A stretch of 5,097 bases of DNA from Inquilinus sp. (GTDB lineage Bacteria; Pseudomonadota; Alphaproteobacteria; DSM-16000; Inquilinaceae), in NCBI GenBank assembly GCA_013003675.1, contig JABDIP010000328.1:1-5097 (forward strand). Direction: 5' to 3'. Positions within the stretch are counted from its first letter, which is position 1, and every line of letters begins with the position of its first letter. This document shows positions 1 through 5,097 of this stretch, in pieces. The notes under the pieces were generated by a model. It saw only the letters and a program-made list of their open reading frames with translations, did not search any database and was not told where the DNA came from. A program made the position numbers and the translations under genes.

Positions 1-602
1 GGATAGCCGAAGACCCCGGCAATGACGCCTCCGGCGACGGCCGCGGCGGCCATCGCCCCGGCCAGTCCGGCCCATGTCTTCTTCGGGCTGATCCGCGGCG
101 CCAGTTTCGGCCCGCCGACGCCCTTGCCCACGAAGTAGCCGCCGATATCGGTCGCCCAGACGACGAGAAACAGCCACAACACGGCGGCAAGGCCGGCCGC
201 GGCGGAGGACCGAAGCCACCACAACGCGATCACCGGCACGCCGACATAGGCGATGCCGGCAGCCTCCAGCAGGTAGTGCCGGTGGCCAAGCCCCTTCCCG
301 ACCACGAGCACCGCCATCGCGGCGACCGCCATCGCGAGCAGGCCCGCGCCGGTGGCGGCGAGCGAAACCGCCAATGCCGCGCCAAGGACAAACACCGGAA
401 AGACCACAAACCGGTGGCCTGCGCCGGGCCCGACGATCATCTGCCATTCGTGCAGCGCGATGACGGCCGCCAGTCCGAGCAGCGCCGCGTAGGCCCAGCC
501 GCCGACATAGATGGCGCCCAGGACAAGCGGCGCCAGCACCGCCGCCGCCGCGATCCTGGTCAGCAGGTTGCCGGCGCTACCGGCCACCGGCGAAGACGCC
601 AA
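1..602 (-). CDS. cdsA: Phosphatidate cytidylyltransferase CdsA, 3' end cut by window edge
   Basis: Integral inner-membrane enzyme that makes CDP-diacylglycerol from phosphatidic acid and CTP, the branch point of phospholipid synthesis. The frame is open from inside the 3' end of uppS to base 1, giving about 200 residues. It reads as alternating hydrophobic segments (about residues 14-55, 64-102, 114-130, 137-158, 179-199, counted from the TTG). Family landmarks are AxIALHEW (48-53), WATDIGGYFVGK (149-160) and SPKKTWAGLAG (172-182). Full proteins are usually about 260-285 residues, so the C-terminal part, including the diagnostic Lys-Arg/Lys-Asp signature, lies outside the window. The start is uncertain: TTG at 602 has a weak GGGA 8 nt upstream, GTG at 587 has no clear ribosome site, and an ATG at 698 would add 32 atypical residues encoded inside uppS. 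Any of these overlaps uppS, so translation is probably coupled. Confidence 0.93.
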   Translation of the reverse strand, partial: MASSPVAGSAGNLLTRIAAAAVLAPLVLGAIYVGGWAYAALLGLAAVIALHEWQMIVGPGAGHRFVVFPVFVLGAALAVSLAATGAGLLAMAVAAMAVLVVGKGLGHRHYLLEAAGIAYVGVPVIALWWLRSSAAAGLAAVLWLFLVVWATDIGGYFVGKGVGGPKLAPRISPKKTWAGLAGAMAAAAVAGGVIAGVFGY

Positions 603-1314
603 AGCGGCGTTCCCGTCGCCGATACTCGCTGATCGCCGTCGCCAGATGTTCGCGGGTGAAGTCGGGCCAGAGGGTTTCGACAAAGACCAGTTCGGCATAG
701 GCCGCCTGCCAGAGCAGGAAATTGCTGATGCGCTTCTCGCCGCTGCTGCGGATGATCAGGTCCGGGTCGGGCAGATCGCAGGTGAACAGCCGCGAGGCGA
801 CGGCCGCCTCGTCGACATCCTCCGGCGCCAGCAGGCCGTTGCGGACGTCGTCGGCGAGCCGGCGCGCGGCCGCGGCCAATTCCTGGCGGGCACCGTAGCT
901 GAGGGCGATGGTCAGTTGCAGGCCGGTATTGTCGGCCGTCAGCGCTTCGGCGTTCTCGATCAGCTCGACGATATCAGCCGCCAGCTTCCGCCGCTCGCCG
1001 ATCACCCGCAGCCGCACGCCGTTGGCATGCAGTTCGGCGATCTCGCTGCGCAGGTACTTGCGCAGCAGGCTCATCAACTCGCCCACCTCCTCCTGAGGCC
1101 GGGCCCAATTCTCCGACGAGAAGCCGAACAAGGTGAGATGGGTAACCCCCAGATCCGGGGCCGCCTCCACGACCCGACGGACCGCCTCCGCGCCCCGGTG
1201 ATGACCGAGGCTGCGGGGCATGCCGCGGGCACGCGCCCAACGCCCGTTGCCATCCATGATGATGGCGACGTGAGCCGGACCGCTCGTCGGTGCCTCGGGA
1301 AGCGCGCCGTCCAT
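577..1314 (-). CDS. uppS: Isoprenyl transferase (undecaprenyl diphosphate synthase)
   Basis: Soluble cis-prenyltransferase that condenses isopentenyl diphosphate units onto farnesyl diphosphate. The product is the C55 carrier precursor for peptidoglycan and other envelope polymers. The 245-residue protein has the normal family length. Visible motifs in order: HVAIIMDGNGRWA (15-27, with the catalytic Asp21 of the MDGNGRW box), GHHRGAE (38-44), FGFSSENWxRP (63-73), ALSYGARQE (137-145), and DPDLIIRSSGEKRISNFLLW (183-202), the C-terminal substrate-binding block. The block reads RSSGEKR where the E. coli protein has RTGGEQR; I take this as lineage variation. The start is a tandem GTG-ATG (1317 and 1314). 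A weak AGGT lies 10 nt before the GTG and 13 nt before the ATG, so the GTG is a real alternative that adds one residue. The gene begins 9 nt after the frr stop, and its end overlaps cdsA. Confidence 0.96.
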   Translation of the reverse strand: MDGALPEAPTSGPAHVAIIMDGNGRWARARGMPRSLGHHRGAEAVRRVVEAAPDLGVTHLTLFGFSSENWARPQEEVGELMSLLRKYLRSEIAELHANGVRLRVIGERRKLAADIVELIENAEALTADNTGLQLTIALSYGARQELAAAARRLADDVRNGLLAPEDVDEAAVASRLFTCDLPDPDLIIRSSGEKRISNFLLWQAAYAELVFVETLWPDFTREHLATAISEYRRRERRFGVFAGGR

Positions 1315-1323
1315 CACGGGCGG

Positions 1324-1881
1324 TCAGACCTGCATGATTTCTTGGTCTTTGGCGGCAAGCGCCTCGTCGATCTTGGCGATGTGCCGGTCGGTCATGGCCT
1401 GGATCTCGGCACTCAGCGTCTTGTGCTCGTCCTGCGAGATGTCGCCGTCCTTCTCCTGGCGCTTCAGCAAATCCATGCCGTCGCGGCGAACATTGCGCAC
1501 CGCCACGCGGGCCTGCTCGGCGTATTTGCCGGCGATCTTGGACAGTTCGCGCCGACGCTCCTCGTTCGGTTCGGGGATCGGCACGCGGATCAACTGGCCA
1601 TCGGTCTGCGGATTGAGGCCGAGCCCCGACTCGCGGATCGCCTTCTCGGTCGCCTTCACCAGCCCGTTGTCCCAGACCTGGACGGTCAACATGCGCGGCT
1701 CCGGCACGCTGATCGTGCCGACCTGGCTGATCGGCATCTGGCTGCCATAAGCCTCGACCATGAGCGGCTCGAGCAGGCTGGGGGAGGCGCGGCCGGTGCG
1801 CAGGCCGGCGAATTCGCTGCCGAGCACAGTGACGGCACCGTCCATGCGTTTGTCGATGGATTTCAGTTCCGCGGTGGCCAT
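1324..1881 (-). CDS. frr: Ribosome recycling factor
   Basis: Cytoplasmic factor that, with EF-G, splits post-termination 70S complexes and frees ribosomes from mRNA. The 185-residue product has exactly the length of the E. coli protein. Domain I helices are recognisable at both ends, including FAGLRTGRASPSLLE (24-38) and the helix ARVAVRNVRRDGMDLLK (124-140), ending in HIAKIDEALAAKDQEIMQV. The inserted beta domain is around 31-105, with MPISQVGTISVPEPRML (49-65) and LNPQTDGQLIRVPIPEP (89-105). The ATG at 1881 was chosen because it gives the family N-terminus MATAELK and has a strong AGGAGG 9 nt upstream. An in-frame extension to 1956 would run back into pyrH and is not family-like. The gene starts 4 nt after the pyrH stop and ends 9 nt before the uppS ATG, so it is an internal cistron of the operon. 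Confidence 0.98.
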   Translation of the reverse strand: MATAELKSIDKRMDGAVTVLGSEFAGLRTGRASPSLLEPLMVEAYGSQMPISQVGTISVPEPRMLTVQVWDNGLVKATEKAIRESGLGLNPQTDGQLIRVPIPEPNEERRRELSKIAGKYAEQARVAVRNVRRDGMDLLKRQEKDGDISQDEHKTLSAEIQAMTDRHIAKIDEALAAKDQEIMQV

Positions 1882-1885
1882 GCTG

Positions 1886-2611
<726 letters not shown>

Positions 2612-2640
2612 GGGACACCCTGTCTACGACACTGCCGTCG

Positions 2641-2656
2641 CGGCCCCATAGGGCCG
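2641..2656 (-). promoter_or_regulatory. Small GC-rich hairpin between tsf and pyrH
   Basis: CGGCCC (2641-2646), loop CATA, GGGCCG (2651-2656). The 6-bp stem sits in the 61-bp spacer between tsf and pyrH and is not followed by a T run. It is more likely an mRNA-stability or processing element than a terminator. Confidence 0.35.
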
Positions 2657-2672
2657 TCCCGGCGGTATCCGG

Positions 2673-3605
2673 TTACTGGCCCAGCGTCGCCGCCACCTCG
2701 GCGGCGAAGTCGGACTCCTGCTTCTCGACCCCCTCGCCCAGCACGAACAGGGCGAAATCGGTCACGGCGATCGGCGCGCCGATCTCCTTGGCGGCCTGCT
2801 CGACCGCCTGCTTGACCTTGATATCGGCGTCGAGGTCGATCATCCAGCGCTGCTCGAGCAGAACGACCTCCTCGTAGTATTTGCGCAGACGGCCCTCGAC
2901 CATCTTCTCGATGATGTTCTCCGGCTTGCCGCTGGCGCGGGCCTGATCGGCGAGCACCTGACGCTCGCGATCGACGGCGCTGCTGTCGACACCGTCGACG
3001 GTCACCGCCTCGGGCCGCGCCGCGGCGACGTGCATCGCCAGCTTGCGGCCGAACGCACGCAGCTTGCCGGCGTCCCCCGTCGAGTCGAGGCCGACGATGA
3101 CGCCGATCTTGCCCAGGTCGGTCGCCACGGGAGCATGGACGTAATGGGCGACCACACCCTGGCCGACCGCGATCCGGGCCGTCCGGCGCACCGAGATATT
3201 CTCGCCGATGGTGGCGATCATGTTGGTCAGCGCGTCGCTGACGGTGCCCCCCGCCCCGGGATAGCTCATCGCCTTGAGCGATTCGACATCGCCGCCGGCC
3301 TCCAGCGCCAGGGTGGACAGGGTGGCGACGAACTTCTGGAAATCCTGGTTCCGGCCGACGAAGTCGGTTTCGGAATTGACCTCGACCAAGGCGCCGGCCG
3401 TGCCCTCGACCGAGGCGCCGATCAGGCCCTCAGCGGCGACCCGCCCGGCCTTCTTGGCGGCGGCCGACAGGCCCTTCTTGCGCAGCCAGTCAATGGCGGC
3501 TTCCATGTCGCCGTCGGCTTCTGTCAGGGCCTTCTTGCAATCCATCATCCCGGCGCCGGTCTTCTCGCGAAGTTCCTTGACCAGCGCGGCGGTGATCTGC
3601 GCCAT
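2673..3605 (-). CDS. tsf: Translation elongation factor Ts
   Basis: Guanine nucleotide exchange factor that regenerates EF-Tu-GTP during elongation. The 310-residue product is slightly longer than E. coli EF-Ts (about 283) and within the normal range. The N-terminal UBA-like domain shows LREKTGAGMMDCKKAL (12-27, first family signature). The EF-Tu contact signature EVNSETDFVGRNQDF follows at 75-89, and its TDFV segment is the part that inserts near the EF-Tu nucleotide site. The core repeats include LAMHVAAARPEAV (189-201). The dimerisation/coiled segment is around PENIIEKMVEGRLRKYYEE (228-246), followed by VVLLEQRW (247-254). The ATG at 3605 is preferred because GAGAGG lies 5 nt upstream and the family N-terminus MAQITAALVKELR follows. 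A longer frame starting at 3647 would consume the leader hairpin. The gene follows rpsB after 95 nt carrying two hairpins, so its output may be adjusted relative to rpsB. Confidence 0.98.
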   Translation of the reverse strand: MAQITAALVKELREKTGAGMMDCKKALTEADGDMEAAIDWLRKKGLSAAAKKAGRVAAEGLIGASVEGTAGALVEVNSETDFVGRNQDFQKFVATLSTLALEAGGDVESLKAMSYPGAGGTVSDALTNMIATIGENISVRRTARIAVGQGVVAHYVHAPVATDLGKIGVIVGLDSTGDAGKLRAFGRKLAMHVAAARPEAVTVDGVDSSAVDRERQVLADQARASGKPENIIEKMVEGRLRKYYEEVVLLEQRWMIDLDADIKVKQAVEQAAKEIGAPIAVTDFALFVLGEGVEKQESDFAAEVAATLGQ

Positions 3606-3625
3606 CGTGTCCTCTCGTCGTGCCC

Positions 3626-3642
3626 GCGCCTCGTCGAGGCGC
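3626..3642 (-). promoter_or_regulatory. Hairpin just upstream of the tsf ribosome-binding site
   Basis: GCGCCT (3626-3631) and AGGCGC (3637-3642) pair around a CGTCG loop, which can be tightened by CG pairs. The stem ends 9 nt before the GAGAGG Shine-Dalgarno (3611-3616) of tsf, so it could influence translation start or mRNA stability. Confidence 0.45.
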
Positions 3643-3662
3643 ACCAATTAGAGTGCAATTCG

Positions 3663-3681
3663 GGCGGCTTTGCGAGCCGCC
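3663..3681 (-). promoter_or_regulatory. Hairpin after rpsB, possible attenuator
   Basis: In the transcript, a 7-bp stem GGCGGCT / AGCCGCC closes a 5-nt loop, starting 19 nt after the rpsB stop. The following bases (CGAATTGCACTCTAATTG) are relatively AT-rich but lack a run of T, so this is not a standard intrinsic terminator. It could reduce read-through into tsf or protect the rpsB 3' end from exonucleases. An effect on tsf is inference. Confidence 0.5.
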
Positions 3682-3700
3682 GGATGGTGATTGTGTGGCG

Positions 3701-4633
3701 TCAGGCCTGCGCCGCCTCTTCGACCGGCTCCGCGGCCTCGGCCGGCTCCGCGGGTTCGGCCGGTGCGGCTTCGGCCGCGGGCGCTTCCGCCTCGGCCGGT
3801 TCGGTTGCTTCGGCGGTCTCGGCCACGTCCACGACCTCGGCCGCCTCGACCGTCTCGGCCGCTTCGGCGACCTCGGCATCGACGGCTTCCAGTGCCGGTT
3901 CGACCGGCACCTCGGCCTCGCCGATATCCTTGCCCGACGCCATCATCTCCGCCTCGATGCCGGACAGCGCCGACGCGGCGATCAGCTCGCAATAGAGATC
4001 GATGGCGCGCAGCGCGTCGTCGTTGCCGGGGATCGGAAAGGTAATGCCATCGGGATCGGAGTTGCTGTCGATCACGGCGATCACCGGGATGTTCAGCTTG
4101 CGCGCCTCCAATACCGCGATCGATTCCTTGTTGGTGTCGATGATGAACAGGATGTCCGGCAGGCCGCCCATGTCGCGGATACCGCCCAGGGCGCGCTCCA
4201 ACTTGTCGCGTTCGCGCGACAGGTTCAGACGCTCCTTCTTGGTCAGCCCGGAATCGGACACGGCGAGCTGCTCGTCGAGGTCCTTCAGGCGCTTGATCGA
4301 CTGCGAGATCGTCTTCCAATTGGTCAGCATGCCGCCGAGCCAACGGTGGTTGACGAAGTACTGGCCGCAGCGCTTGGCCGCCTCGGCGACCTTCTCCTGG
4401 GCCTGGCGCTTGGTGCCGACGAACAGCACCCGGCCGCCACCGGCGACCACGTCGCGCGCCGCTTCCAGCGCGCGGTGCAGCAGCGGCACCGTCTGCTGCA
4501 GGTCGATGATATGCACGCCGTTGCGGATGCCGAAGATGTACTGCCCCATCTTCGGGTTCCAGCGCCGGGTGTGGTGGCCGAAATGCACGCCGCTTTCGAG
4601 AAGCTGGCGCAAGGTAAAGGTCGGAGTTGCCAT
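3701..4633 (-). CDS. rpsB: 30S ribosomal protein S2 with long acidic Ala/Glu C-terminal tail
   Basis: Component of the 30S subunit at the head-body junction, needed for S1 association and initiation in bacteria. The S2 core occupies residues 1 to about 235. It has TFTLRQLLESGVHFGHHTRR (5-24) and WNPKM (25-29), then FVGTKRQAQ (71-79) and YFVNHRWLGGMLTNWKTI (92-109). These are followed by GIRDMGGLPDILFIIDTNKE (151-170) and PVIAVIDSNSDPDGITFPIP (183-202). The product is 310 residues against 241 in E. coli. The excess is a tail from about 238 to the end made mostly of Ala and Glu with no Lys or Arg. The ATG at 4633 gives the S2 N-terminus MATPTFTLRQLL and has AAGGAAG 9 nt upstream. The same frame stays open to 4945, but those 104 residues look nothing like S2. 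First gene of the operon. In E. coli S2 represses its own mRNA; whether this leader does the same cannot be told. Confidence 0.98.
   Translation of the reverse strand: MATPTFTLRQLLESGVHFGHHTRRWNPKMGQYIFGIRNGVHIIDLQQTVPLLHRALEAARDVVAGGGRVLFVGTKRQAQEKVAEAAKRCGQYFVNHRWLGGMLTNWKTISQSIKRLKDLDEQLAVSDSGLTKKERLNLSRERDKLERALGGIRDMGGLPDILFIIDTNKESIAVLEARKLNIPVIAVIDSNSDPDGITFPIPGNDDALRAIDLYCELIAASALSGIEAEMMASGKDIGEAEVPVEPALEAVDAEVAEAAETVEAAEVVDVAETAEATEPAEAEAPAAEAAPAEPAEPAEAAEPVEEAAQA
3704..3922 (-). repeat. Low-complexity Ala/Glu-rich tail-coding segment of rpsB
   Basis: Codes residues 238-310 of S2: 27 Ala and 21 Glu among 73 residues, no Lys or Arg, with imperfect reiterations such as AEPAEPAEAAEP. 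At DNA level it is a run of GCC/GCG and GAG/GAA triplets, which also produces a spurious Ser/Ala-rich open frame on the plus strand. Such tails are known on S2 in several Alphaproteobacteria; their function is unclear. Confidence 0.8.
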
Positions 4634-4776
4634 CCGTTCAGACTTCCTTTTCCGGTTGTTCCGCCGTGGGCCTTGGTCCGACTGCCCGCCTGGCCGAAGC
4701 CGGGGCGGATAGACGAACACCGGATGGACCTGTCCTGCGTCGACAGGCCGCGATGCCCACGTGAGTGATGAAACGC

Positions 4777-4795
4777 GGCGGGTAAATAGCCCGCC
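4777..4795. repeat. Inverted repeat flanking the candidate rpsB -10
   Basis: GGCGGG (4777-4782), seven AT-rich bases TAAATAG, CCCGCC (4790-4795). The arms are fully complementary and the loop contains the candidate -10 hexamer. It may be an operator or promoter-melting element, or an RNA hairpin if transcription begins further upstream. Confidence 0.5.
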
Positions 4796-4811
4796 CCGGT
4801 ATGGAATGCAA
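4783..4811 (-). promoter_or_regulatory. Candidate rpsB operon promoter
   Basis: Read on the minus strand, TTGCAT (4811-4806) and TATTTA (4788-4783) are separated by exactly 17 bp. Each hexamer matches consensus only partly (3 of 6), but the spacing is ideal and this is the most AT-rich spot upstream of rpsB. A very GC-rich discriminator (CCCGCCGCG) follows the -10, a feature typical of promoters under stringent (ppGpp/DksA) control and expected for a ribosomal protein gene. The leader would be about 140 nt. Other weak promoters cannot be excluded. Confidence 0.35.
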
Positions 4812-4818
4812 GCATTCC
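4803..4818. repeat. Perfect inverted repeat upstream of rpsB
   Basis: GGAATGC (4803-4809), spacer AA, GCATTCC (4812-4818): a perfect 7-bp dyad. It covers the candidate -35 of rpsB, so it could be an operator for a dimeric regulator. With a 2-nt spacer it is better suited to protein binding than to an RNA hairpin. Confidence 0.6.
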
Positions 4819-4930
4819 GGTGTGCCGGGCAGGCGGTTTGCCGGCCTGTCCGATCGGGCGAGCCGGGGCCGAACGAGCGGTTTTCCGCCGCCCTGCCGTA
4901 CCGGTGACAGCGCGCGCGCCCACTGCCCGC

Positions 4931-4959
4931 TTGACAATCCGGCATGATGTTCTTTTTAT
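4931..4959 (+). promoter_or_regulatory. Sigma-70-type promoter for dinB
   Basis: A perfect -35 hexamer TTGACA (4931-4936) is followed after 17 bp by TTTTAT (4954-4959), a 4/6 match to the -10 consensus. Transcription would begin near 4966, giving a leader of about 70 nt to the dinB ATG. It is the only full TTGACA seen in the intergenic region and points the right way for dinB. Start-site placement is inference. Confidence 0.6.
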
Positions 4960-4963
4960 GTTC
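4949..4963 (+). promoter_or_regulatory. Alphaproteobacterial LexA (SOS) box upstream of dinB
   Basis: The sequence reads GTTC (4949-4952), seven bases TTTTTAT, then GTTC (4960-4963). This exactly matches the direct-repeat LexA operator GTTC-N7-GTTC known from Alphaproteobacteria such as Rhodobacter and Caulobacter. It overlaps the proposed -10 and the expected start site of dinB, the position where a repressor would block RNA polymerase. dinB is a common SOS gene, so site and gene support each other. Confidence 0.8.
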
Positions 4964-5034
4964 TCATGCTCCAGCAGCCGCAGCAGATACCTCCCTCGAT
5001 CGCGGCGGAACCGGGTCCCGGTTGACCGGCGGCC

Positions 5035-5097
5035 ATGGTCGCGTCGGCCACCATCCTGCACGCCGATCTCGACGCCTTCTACGCCTCGGTCGAGCAG
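5035..5097 (+). CDS. dinB: DNA polymerase IV (Y family), first 21 codons only
   Basis: The 21 visible residues contain ILHADLDAFYASVEQ (7-21). This is the N-terminal Y-family polymerase motif: HxDxDxFxAxVE, with the first metal-binding Asp of the palm and the FYASVE steric-gate region. The pattern fits DinB/Pol IV better than UmuC (which reads more like VDCNNFYASCE) or ImuB. Pol IV is a low-fidelity polymerase that bypasses lesions. The ATG at 5035 is the only likely start, since an in-frame TGA lies at 5023-5025; no good Shine-Dalgarno precedes it. The gene is divergent from the rpsB operon, and a LexA-type box about 70 bp upstream indicates SOS control. The rest of the gene is outside the window, so integrity cannot be judged. 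Confidence 0.85.
   Translation, partial: MVASATILHADLDAFYASVEQ

Larger units (their letters stand above)
4634..5034. other. Divergent intergenic control region between rpsB and dinB
   Basis: About 400 bp without a credible protein gene. The right third holds the dinB promoter and LexA box. The middle holds two inverted repeats (4777-4795 and 4803-4818) that coincide with a possible rpsB promoter on the minus strand. The left part (4634 to about 4776) would be the rpsB mRNA leader. It contains a 6-bp stem with a 7-nt loop at 4729-4747 (CCTGTC / GACAGG) and the rpsB ribosome site AAGGAAG (4643-4649). I see nothing recognisable in 4820-4930 beyond GC-rich sequence. Confidence 0.7.

Noticed and set aside
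3606..3647. Possible 14-residue N-terminal extension of EF-Ts
   Set aside because: MAQITAALVKELR is the normal family start, with GAGAGG 5 nt upstream; the extension would use the leader hairpin sequence as coding.
3663..3681. Intrinsic terminator after rpsB
   Set aside because: The stem is good but no run of T follows, so I list it only as a hairpin or possible attenuator.
3030..3995. Plus-strand open frame ending in a Ser/Ala/Gly-rich repeat
   Set aside because: The repeat is the antisense reading of the S2 acidic tail codons; the rest is antisense of tsf.
3620..4768. 382-codon open frame on the plus strand opposite rpsB
   Set aside because: Lies almost entirely antisense to rpsB, is rich in Arg/Gly/Leu as expected for a shadow frame, and has no recognisable domain.
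4634..4945. Possible 104-residue N-terminal extension of S2
   Set aside because: The frame is merely open; the S2 N-terminus MATPTFTLRQLL and a good ribosome site fix the start at 4633, and the extension resembles no S2 protein.
4638..5061. Minus-strand open frames across the rpsB-dinB intergenic region
   Set aside because: They run through the control region and into out-of-frame rpsB, with Arg/Ser/Gly-rich composition and no motif or ribosome site.

Overview
The window carries a compact, high-GC block of housekeeping genes on the minus strand. In transcription order these are rpsB (ribosomal protein S2), tsf (elongation factor Ts), pyrH (UMP kinase), frr (ribosome recycling factor), uppS (isoprenyl transferase) and cdsA (phosphatidate cytidylyltransferase, cut off by the left edge). 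The first 21 codons of a divergent dinB (DNA polymerase IV) enter at the right edge on the plus strand. Gene order, protein signatures, the GC-rich third positions, the long acidic tail on S2 and an alphaproteobacterial SOS box (GTTC-N7-GTTC) upstream of dinB point to an alphaproteobacterium. A Rhodospirillales-like lineage is my best guess, but it is not proven from the sequence.

Layout: 5035-5097 (+) is the start of dinB. 4634-5034 is the divergent control region. On the dinB side it holds a TTGACA-type promoter with a LexA box laid over the -10. On the rpsB side it holds a possible promoter embedded in two inverted repeats, followed by a leader of about 140 nt. 3701-4633 is rpsB. 3606-3700 is a spacer with two hairpins. 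2673-3605 is tsf. 2612-2672 is a short spacer with one hairpin. 1886-2611 is pyrH, 1324-1881 frr, 577-1314 (or 1317) uppS, and 1 to about 602 cdsA. The last four genes are packed with gaps of 4-9 nt or overlaps, so they are probably translationally coupled.

Function: rpsB, tsf and frr supply translation (30S subunit, EF-Tu recycling, post-termination recycling). pyrH makes UDP for RNA and for UDP-sugars. uppS makes the lipid carrier for peptidoglycan and other envelope polymers. cdsA makes CDP-diacylglycerol for phospholipids. The cluster therefore ties ribosome function to nucleotide and envelope supply, as in many Proteobacteria, where the order usually continues with dxr, rseP and bamA (outside this window). 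No frameshifts, insertion sequences, tRNAs, rRNAs or CRISPR arrays were seen. I did not find an undescribed system. The most informative signals are regulatory: the SOS box at dinB, the palindromic architecture upstream of rpsB, and the frr Shine-Dalgarno encoded by the last three codons of pyrH.
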